DNA of 64,000 bases, from NCBI GenBank assembly GCA_023653785.1, contig JAMKCH010001664.1, positions 1 to 64,000 on the forward strand, written 5' to 3'. This DNA is from Ophioderma brevispina. Its lineage: Eukaryota; Echinodermata; Ophiuroidea; Amphilepidida; Ophiodermatidae. The notes under the pieces were generated by a model. The model did no database searches and was not told the origin of the DNA. It worked only from the letters and a program-made list of their open reading frames with translations. The stretch's first letter is position 1; the number at the start of each line of letters is the position of its first letter. Of the stretch, positions 56,132-64,000 are shown piece by piece. The position numbers and the translations under genes were made by a program.

Positions 56132-59100
56132 ACAGAGTTGTTGGTTGATGGGTGGGGGTAGTCAGGTAAGGATGGATACAGGATCCAATGGGTTGGGTGG
56201 GGTTGGATGGAGCCAGTGGTGATGGTTAGTGGCGGCAGCAGGGGATTCAAGTTTGTTGCCAGTAATAGGCCACGTGCATTTAATTTCGAGCCATGTTGCC
56301 GTATTTTGTTGTTGTTTTTCTTTTTTTACTGAGTAGATTTGCATTTTTAGCAAAAAAGTGAGTAGAACGTTTCAATTTTATAAGTAAAATCAATATTTTT
56401 GTTTTATAAAATAATAATTGGACAATCAAGTAGGATGTGCAACTGTCTTTGCTTGCCATTTAGCCAATTGAGCAATTTCTGGGAAACCTTTGCAATTTCT
56501 TTTTTTTAAATTAAAAATAAAAAGGCATTTTTAGTTAGGTTTTTGGACTACTACTGGAAACTTGATTTTTTGTTTGCCGTAAACAATGAACAAAATTCAA
56601 TGGTATAGGACTTATCCCTAAACATCCTTTTTGGAAAAAAGACTACAAACCTGACGATCACCGCAAAAAGGTGGTAGCATTATTTTTCGTGTTATATCTA
56701 GGGGCAAGTTCTCCCTAAAAAACAAAGACGGGTCCGCTCCGTGATTTTGAAAATGGAAAAAATGCAGTTACGGGACATTAGGGATAGTGGGATTATAACT
56801 ATATAGTAGGGGATCCCATGGGGGCATATTGAGGGAAACATACTCAAGATACACTAAAAAGTTTGAAAGGTTTATGGACATTTCAACTCCCATGGTGATG
56901 ATTCCGAATATGCCAATGCAAATTTGTCAGTTGTGTGGGAAGGGATTTTAAAGGGGCATACCCGAGTTTCTTATTTATTTAAATATAGCTTTATGAAACC
57001 ATGGCAAAATCTTACTAATTAACTAAAGGGTTTGAAGGCTTTATGTCAATTTGAGGGTGCTGATTTCAAAAAGACACTTACAAAATTCAACACATTGATG
57101 AAAAATGGGGTTTTTAAAGGGAATTACCAGTTTCCTTATTTTTTTTAAATATAGCGTTATCACACCATGCGCATTCACTTATTTGACTGAAAGGTTTAAT
57201 AAGTGTTTTTGGACAATTCGCGGGTGCTGATTCCAAATAGTGACCACGCAAATTTTCAAGTTGGTGGAAAGTTGATTTTAAAGGGGCATTACCCAGATTC
57301 TCTTATTTTTTGAAATAATAGCTTTATGAAACCATGTGCAATATTCACTAATTTGACTAAAGGTTTAAAGTTTTTTACAAAATATTTCAAATTTGTTGGA
57401 TCCTATTAAAAGGGACGCATCGCTTTTTCATGCACCCCATTTCTGAAGAAAATTGTATATCCCCTCGGAAAAAAACTACACTCACTTCCAGACTTCATTA
57501 TCTGTTTACGTTTGTAAATTTAAAACCATAATTATTTACGACAGGGGAATAAGGGTTACATTGTTCAACGAACTTATCTTTTCAGCCTTTAGAGAACATT
57601 CACTACAATCATAATAATTATTCTTGTTTAGTTAATATTATAAATGCATTATTATTTTTTATATCAGTTTTAATGATCTTTAGTGATAAGGATATGATAC
57701 AAACAGCGACGTAACCAGCGGGGGAGGGGCACCCAGTTAGAATTCTTCCCATTTCTGCCCCATGAAACAAGGGTAAGTACAGGTTCATTGGGGAATGTGT
57801 ATTTGCCCCTCCCCCAAAGCCATCACTAGTCCAGTCAAGCTGTGGTTTGACCTGGAAAAAAAATTGCAAACAAGAAACTTTGTGCTGTAATTACCTCCGA
57901 AGACCTCCCGAACAACTATAAAATAGAGAAAAAATGGGAAGATTGGGGAAAAAATGTAATTTGCCATAACCCAAAATGGCCGTTTTAAGTCCATTTTTCA
58001 AGTAATATTGGTTCTTCCTGCATGATAACTCAGATGTTTATTGTAAACGTACCATATCACAGATTATTTCATTGGAATATGACAAATGTGAGATGATTTT
58101 TGTTATATTTGGCTGACGTTAATACAATATGGCGGCCATTTCTAAGATGCGGCCATTTTCCACGCCAAAATTCAAAACAGTCAATATTTTTTTTCTGTAA
58201 CTTATATACTGTTTTTTTTTCTACTAATATTATCATTGCACATATTAGGTGGTTGGATATCCTGAAATTTTTACGGTAGACATTGGAGTAATAATAATGC
58301 AAGATGGCGGTAATTCTAAAGATGCCTGCCATTTTCCCGCAAAGCCAAAGTTAAATTTTTTAACATCGGTTTGTAATGTAATCTGATATAGCCATTTAAA
58401 CTAATTATTAAGAGAGCCACGTCTTCTTCTTACATATGAGGCAGCAGGTAAATGTGTTGAAGTTAGTTTGGAACCAGCTCACTGTTGATGGTTGGGGTTT
58501 GAGAGTCTATATCCAACGGGGGACGAAAGGTAGGGCATCATATCGATGTATTGCTGTTGAAACGACCTTTACCCCGGTGCGAAACCTGTTTAAGGTGACC
58601 ATCCTTATGTGGACAGATTGTACCAGGTGGGAGTTCTGTCATAGGGTGGTAGTGAATTGTCTCCCGGGATTGGTTGGCTGGGAGGGTCCAGCCAAGCAGT
58701 ATTCCAAGTCTGTTAGATGTTGAATGGGGAGTGGAGAGAACAAAAAGGTCGACGAGAGCGCACGCAGTCTCTGTCTGCCGAGCTGGTGTAATTCTTTGAC
58801 AGGAAAATATTGCAGCAGGTGCTGTCCAACAGACCTTATCGACCAGTTTATGTATATGATGTTCTGTCCGAGCCTGCAGGTGAAATGCTAAGCATGCTAA
58901 GAAACTCGGATAGATTGGGACAAAGGCAGCAGTAATGGTTCTCATGGTCTCGTGAGGAGGGGGGAAAGAGAACTTTTATCCATCTTTCAGTTTTCCATCC
59001 CCGCGATTAGCCTCTGTTACCCTCCTCTCTCATCCCGGCAACCTCGAACCTCCTCCCCTCGCATTCCTCACCCATCCCTTATACCTCCTCGCTCCTCCCC

Positions 59101-60036
59101 CCTCTTCCGACCTTACTCCCCCTCCCCCAGCTTTTTTCTCCTTTACATTCTCCGACTCCATTTATAACGCGAGACCTATCGTTCCTTTCTCATCCCTCCC
59201 TCTCTTCCCTTCCCATCCATCTCTCTTCTCCTTCCCTCTTATTTCTAGCTTCTTCTCCCTCTCCTTCTCCGGGGGGGGGGGGCAATCCTATCTTTGAGAT
59301 GCGCGAATGTAAGGCTGTTAAGACCCCCATTTTAAGCATCGCTGTCCACCCCAAAGACACCATATATTTGGAAAGGTCCCCCCACCCAAAAAAACCCCCC
59401 CAGTGTTCGGGGTGTCAATTTGTAAATTTGTCCCCCAAAAAACCTATTTGGGGCATTTTCGCGTCCTTCCCCAAAAGACCCCCTTTTTTGTCCTCTGTCC
59501 CACTGTGGTCCACGTCTTTGTGTCCAGCTGTTGCCCACATGCTGGGATGGGCATATTCAGCATACGGGAGACAAAAGAAAGACTCAAGGGAGGGGAGGAG
59601 GAGAGTGAGGGAGAGAAAACAAGGGGATCCAGACAACGGGGGTTTACAGGAGGTTATTCCTCGAAAATACCTTAAGTTGTACATACTGACTCGAGATGCT
59701 GCCGGATAAGGAAGCTGCTGACCAAGCTTCACTCCCAGATAAGTTGGCGTGGGATTGTAAGGCAGAGACGCTCCATTGAGGTGATTTGACCTGGCGATAG
59801 CGCGTGGACTTGGCTTCATCAGCTGAATCGCCACGGTCTGATATGCTGCAAGTAGTGCCAATCTGCAGTAAGCGTGCTTTCTACTTCAGTCCAGCTTCGG
59901 TCCGAGTGAAGAAGGGCAAGATCGAAGGCGTAGCCATTTGTCTAGATTTGAGGTAGAGCGCTGACTACACATATAACATTGAACAACATGGGAGCCAGTA
60001 CTGATCCGTGGGACTCCGTTCCTCAAACTGACGCAG
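56132..60036 (+). repeat. Tandem duplication B, unit 2 (3.9 kb)
   Basis: Second copy of 52463-56131. Extra material relative to unit 1: a C/T-rich block at 58950-59265 and a G/A-rich block near 59565-59640. Confidence 0.85.
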
Positions 60037-60875
60037 TCGACTGCTCTACTCATCACTGGTCTTAAGAAGAGGCACGGTTTGCAAAGCATATTAAATATGG
60101 ATTGTACAAGTTGACGATCCGGGATGGTCTTAGAAGCTTGGAATGTCAGCCCTGGTGCCACACCCGGTATCATATGCGGCAGTAAGGTCCCCCAAGTTGA
60201 CGCCTGCCTTACGACGCCTTTTCAAAGATCTCCTCAATATCATTTGTGAGTTTTACGATCTGATGGACAGTGCTCGGCCACGGGCGAAATCCTGCTTGTT
60301 CGTCAGTTAGATGGGAGTCGCGATGGGCTCCAGCGGGCCAGGATCGCCTCTCAAGGAGTTTGACGGAAACACACAGTAGTGATATTGGGCGGTAGTTTTT
60401 TGTCTTTTTTTTTTTTTTTAGGGTTGTACAACAGAATTTTTTGGTAGGGAGAGTGCGATGATGGTACCCTCCTCCAGATCTTGGGTAAGGACTGGGTGGT
60501 AAGGCAACATGTGAGAATTCAAAGACATCGTGGGCCGCAGGGGGACATCACAAACTCCGCTGGTATATTATCAGGACCCTGGGCTTTTCCACTCTTTAGT
60601 TGGCTAATAACAGAGGTAGACTCATCTTGTGAGAAGGGTGTTGAAAGTGACCCGTACACGCCGGGGGCTCCCCGACGAAGTTGGTGTCTTTTTTGACAGA
60701 AGCGCGTTGTATCCTTATTAATATCCTTGAAACGACCATTGCGAGGAGTTGATCGGCTATGAGTTTGCAGACACAGGGCATTTGAGATATCATTTGTGCT
60801 CCAGTAGCTAACGATGGGAGACATGGCCATGGGGAAATGATTCTATCAGTAATTAATGAAATTGGATATAAAATC
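58600..60875 (-). mobile_element. LINE ORF2, RT to C-terminus, in and beyond unit 2
   Basis: Minus order: KSGKAQGPDNIPAEF (60597-60553), NYRPISLLCVSVKLLER (60399-60347), EQAGFRP (near 60290), a region matching A-Y-D-x-V-W-H-Q-G (near 60160), NGVP-R-STGS (near 60020, for the usual GVPQGSVL), GYAFDLAL (59935-59912, motif C reads YAFD rather than YADD), LNGASLPYNPTPTYLGVKLG (59785-59730), then the G-rich insert and a C-terminal part to 58600. Endonuclease is not seen upstream of 60875, so the element is 5'-truncated or cut by assembly. Related to the fragment at 18147-19600. Confidence 0.8.
58950..59270. repeat. Polypyrimidine (C/T) tract
   Basis: About 320 bp of CTCC/TCTTCC-rich text ending in a G12 run. 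Absent from unit 1 at the matching point (near 55345-55365). The 71-codon frame over it is an artefact. Confidence 0.8.
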
Positions 60876-61310
60876 ATGCGTTAAAACTTTCATATTTATT
60901 ATGAAGGCTTGATTTTCTAACATATGCCAAAATGTATGTGTATCAGGTCCGCTGTCATATAATACAGTGTCAGTGTGACTGAGTGTCCTACCACCCATCG
61001 TCTATTTTGTTCTCCATGCGTGCGTATGATCATTGGTTTCAGCTATGTATCGCAAATGGCCTCGTATTACGGTCACGGTTTATTCCGTACATGTGCCTAT
61101 GGTAGCTAGGCCAATATAAAGGGAGACGCTCAGTTTCTTTACACAGGGGAAAGGTAACCTTGGCCAATAGTATAAAAAGGGATCAGGACACCTCGCGAAA
61201 TAAAGACATGCAGATATCAGTATATTGGAAATGGTACCATTAATACTTTAACATTTCTATTTATAATGAAGGCTTGATGATATAATATTGCCGAAATGTT
61301 CTGCTTTTAA
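60876..61310. repeat. Short dispersed repeat pair with promoter-like text
   Basis: TATTATGAAGGCTTGAT- and GCCAAAATGT- text at 60893-60935 recurs at 61260-61300. Between them lie GGCCAATATAAAGGG (near 61112) and GGCCAATAGTATAAAAAGG (61162-61180). TATA and CCAAT are too close for a normal core promoter, and no ORF follows. Confidence 0.4.
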
Positions 61311-61860
61311 AGTGTTCCAAAGCCATGGTAGCATTAGCAAGAAAATATGTTTTCATACGGTCCGGAACCTAACGGCCATATCATCAGTTGCACTATTTAC
61401 AGTACATGATAATTTCTTTAAGTGCAAGCATGTTAAATATTTATTTTTAGTCCAAAACTTTTTTTCGTGTGATTTTAAATCCCACAGTAGTTCTTCTTCT
61501 TGTGTCTGACGAGCAAAGCACGGCAACAGAATACCGCCACCAATATTCGGTTTATAAAAACGGATTGGGTTTTGTTTGTTTGATTATATTAGTCGTATTT
61601 CAGCACTATGGACGTTACTGTTCACATCAAACAGGTATCAAAATTACGCCAATAAGAAAGTTCAAATGATATCAGAACAATGTTAAAATAAAATCAGTAT
61701 TTAGACCTGCGCTAAAATTCTTGTGGAGTGGTCCTTTTTACAAACAGTTGATGTTTGAAACGTAGTTTTGGAAAATGTACATGTTACACGGATTCAGTCA
61801 ATTTAGCATCAATATACGAATATAGACCAGATATTCCTTTTTTTTAATAAATTCATAAAA
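61311..61860. other. Unassigned spacer
   Basis: Two short plus frames (61288-61509, 61469-61669) without motifs. Confidence 0.35.
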
Positions 61861-61918
61861 ACATGATTTTTGGCGGGAATTGGCGCCATTTTCAAACATT
61901 ACCGCCAATTTATATGGT

Positions 61919-62058
61919 TAATGCTAGTCATGGTGTGATATTCCCAAAATAAGTGTCTAGTGCCCTATTTATTATGAAATATATAAGTCTGGCGGCCATT
62001 TTGGTATATGCAAATATCCATTTTTCCCAAGCATCCATTTTTCTATTTTAATAGGTTA
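61919..62058 (+). repeat. Dispersed repeat, copy 1 (partner 63300-63445)
   Basis: AATGCTAGTCATGGTGTGAT, TATTCCCAAAATAAGT, GTCTGGCGGCCATTTTGGTA and TCCATTTTTCCCAAGCATCC blocks recur in order in the partner. Confidence 0.75.
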
Positions 62059-63299
62059 ATGTGGAAGGTTCTCAGAGATGTTTCCAACAATAATCATTCT
62101 GTCTAATTTTTGCCAGGTATAGCTATTATTTTTGCTAGACGCATAACCCCCGCGCCCCGCCGCAAGTGCTGTAGCCGGCTAAAACTAACACGGGGATCAG
62201 TCTGCTCATTCAAGTCCACGGTAAGGGTATTTAGCCGGCTGAACTATGTTTTTCGTTTGTAGACTTATGGACCATCTTTTTCAAAGTTCAGGAGGGGACA
62301 ATTGATATTAATTATTAAAGACAATATACAGATGTTGATCTAAAAAGGAATTTTATTATGGGAATAACAGCCAATTTTTGGAAAAATAAAGATTTGATGG
62401 CGTAACGTCATTGGATTGGTTTATTATTTTGCTTCGGGGGACCCATTTCAGGTAAAAATGACGGACGTATCCATACATTGGAAAAAAACAACCGATTATC
62501 GTCATCGTACGGTCGGTTTGACTCTGTAGGGAAAAGGTAAATTTTGTATTGTTTAGACATAATACACGGTGTCTTTTGGAAAAAAAATAAGAGCAATTTG
62601 GTCAGAGAGGGTCATGTACAGGCCTTGATTTGGACATGTCGGATTTATATATATCGGTCGCCCCGAAGAGCAAACTGAATCTGATACCTGACACGTGACC
62701 TGGTACCTGACACGTGACCCAAACTATTCATCTCGTACCGTTTATAACTACATACGGCAAAGCAGCAAGCATTCTGTATCTCTGTTGTCACAGCGTAATC
62801 GATCAAGGATGTGAGACTATAATGTGGTTCTGTACAGGAGGTAGGACACGATCTGCTCGATTGGGCATTGGGGATTTCCAAGCGGTAATTTGTGAAACTG
62901 CTACATGCATTTACTATGGCAGTCTCGGTCCCAGTTACATTAAAAATAGGCTCTTAAACCTTTGTTCAAAAGATCTTAGTAATATCATGATAAATTAAGA
63001 AAAAAATATGAAGTTTCACATCAATCATGCTTCTGTAAATTACCTGTGCATAACTCAAAACTCCAGCAACTTCCCCTGCAAAAGTAATTCTCTAGCAAAC
63101 ATTATCCCTTGACAAACGCGCCATGGCTACAGAGCATGCGCTATGTAGCCATGCGCACCGATACACTCTAATATCAAAACAGCCCTATTCTAAATTATAA
63201 CACCCAAAAAACATTGCAGTCTGGATTGACTGGCCTAAACCTGCTTGGGTCTTTATGGATTGACCAAATGTATGATATATTCATACAGAAACACTTGTA
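62059..63299. other. Unassigned spacer
   Basis: A doubled 20-mer-like word (GATACCTGACACGTGACC and GGTACCTGACACGTGACC) at 62682-62718; AGCCGGCT recurs at 62172 and 62231. A 94-codon frame 62714-62998 (+) without motifs. Confidence 0.4.
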
Positions 63300-63445
63300 T
63301 AATGCTAGTCATTGGTGATATTTCCCAAATTAAGTTGTTATGTGCCTTATTATTGAAATATATGAAGTCTGGCGGCATTTTGGTATCATGCAAATTTCCA
63401 TTTTTCCAAGCAATCCATTTTTTTTTTACTTTTTTAATATGTTAA
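63300..63445 (+). repeat. Dispersed repeat, copy 2 (partner 61919-62058)
   Basis: Second copy of the unit at 61919, with indels; its end carries a T10 run. Confidence 0.75.
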
Positions 63446-64000
63446 CACTTAAGTGACCAAGGGGGGGGGGGGGTTCATAGGGACCCCCAAAAATTATTTT
63501 CGCGCTGGCCCTTTCGCGTGGGAGTTTTGCGGCGAAATTTTAAATGCGCTTCTTTCTTACCAAAATAATTAAAATCGGCCAAGCCGTTAATGAGTAATTA
63601 GTGGTGGCTCCATGGAAAACCACCCCCCCCCGTTGGGCAACTACGGAAGTCATTTGAGCATTTTTTAAAAGTAGAATAAGAAAAAACCGAGACCCAAAGC
63701 AATTTTTTTTTTGCTGAGTATAAGTTCACACATAATGTAAGTAAACAAAATTAGTAACATTAAAACTAATTAACCCTTTATGTGCTGAAAACAAAACAAT
63801 TCATCAGGTACGTTGCCAAAACCGTTACTGTACAAATCTATGCGGAAAATGACCGGTTATTTTGCAACACTGTAACAAATACAGGTTCCCTAAAACTGCT
63901 GGTTTTTTTGGTGTTTTAACTATAAGTAATTTGGGTCTTCTAGAATAGAGATCAACAGTAAAAATAAGTTTTCAACATTTTTGCTGTAAAGCGCAATGCC
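63446..64000. other. Unassigned; G-run and AT-rich end
   Basis: G14 run at 63461 followed by AGGGACCCCCAAAAATTATT. No gene recognised to the window end. Confidence 0.4.

Noticed and set aside
61162..61180. Core promoter GGCCAATAGTATAAAAAGG
   Set aside because: CCAAT is only a few bases from TATA, no coding region follows, and a similar word 50 bp upstream suggests a repeat.
1..64000. Endogenous viral sequence
   Set aside because: No retroviral or other viral protein motifs were recognised on either strand.

Overview
The window reads as intergenic, repeat-dominated nuclear DNA of an animal, most likely a marine invertebrate. The grounds are tRNA-derived SINEs, several non-LTR retrotransposon lineages, a piggyBac transposase relict, hAT-type and fold-back MITEs, satellites, and an AT-rich background with TATA/CCAAT-like sites and GT/AG-like splice dinucleotides but no operons. 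I cannot name the species. I found no intact host gene; every protein similarity I recognise belongs to a mobile element, and nearly all are broken by single-base indels.

Layout. 0.5-0.85 kb: a tRNA-derived SINE. 1.08-1.34 kb: a TGCTGTGTT tandem repeat. 1.7-10.5 kb: a composite zone with an outer direct-repeat pair, an inner inverted pair of CACTCGAAA minisatellite arrays, four inverted-repeat modules with a GTACCAC-rich core, a SINE carrying a nested MITE, and an alternating A/B satellite of about 155-bp monomers with a 205-bp hAT-like insert. 11.2-12.7 kb (minus): decayed L1/Tx1-like LINE. 12.7-18.0 kb: a GCCGTGGCCCGGC minisatellite on both sides of a degraded piggyBac transposase (14.5-16.6 kb) and a possible piggyBac MITE. 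18.1-19.6 kb (minus): LINE endonuclease plus start of RT. 19.9-20.4 kb (plus): a PD-(D/E)XK-like nuclease of the kind found at the C-terminus of some retroelements. 20.8-22.3 kb: SINE pieces. 22.8-28.2 kb: a two-copy tandem duplication. 28.3-29.8 kb: three small anonymous ORFs in clean sequence. 30.6-36.2 kb: SINE, L2/CR1 RT fragment, MITEs and two large palindromic elements. 36.4-39.3 kb (minus): the most complete LINE here, with endonuclease, RT and C-terminus. 42.5-49.5 kb: palindromic MITE, minisatellites and a tandem array of tRNA-Arg(TCT)-like units. 51.0-52.3 kb: tandem pair and fold-back element. 52.5-60.0 kb: a second two-copy tandem duplication containing a LINE that continues to 60.9 kb. 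60.9-64 kb: dispersed repeats.

Two points matter most for interpretation. First, the two large tandem duplications differ between copies mainly by single-base indels, and one contains a block of about 1 kb that is nearly identical while its flanks are not; this looks at least partly like uneven consensus quality or mis-assembly, so frameshifts should not automatically be read as biology. Second, the most structurally unusual region is 1.7-10.5 kb, where minisatellites, inverted-repeat modules and outer direct repeats recur in an ordered arrangement that could be one or a family of composite non-autonomous elements.
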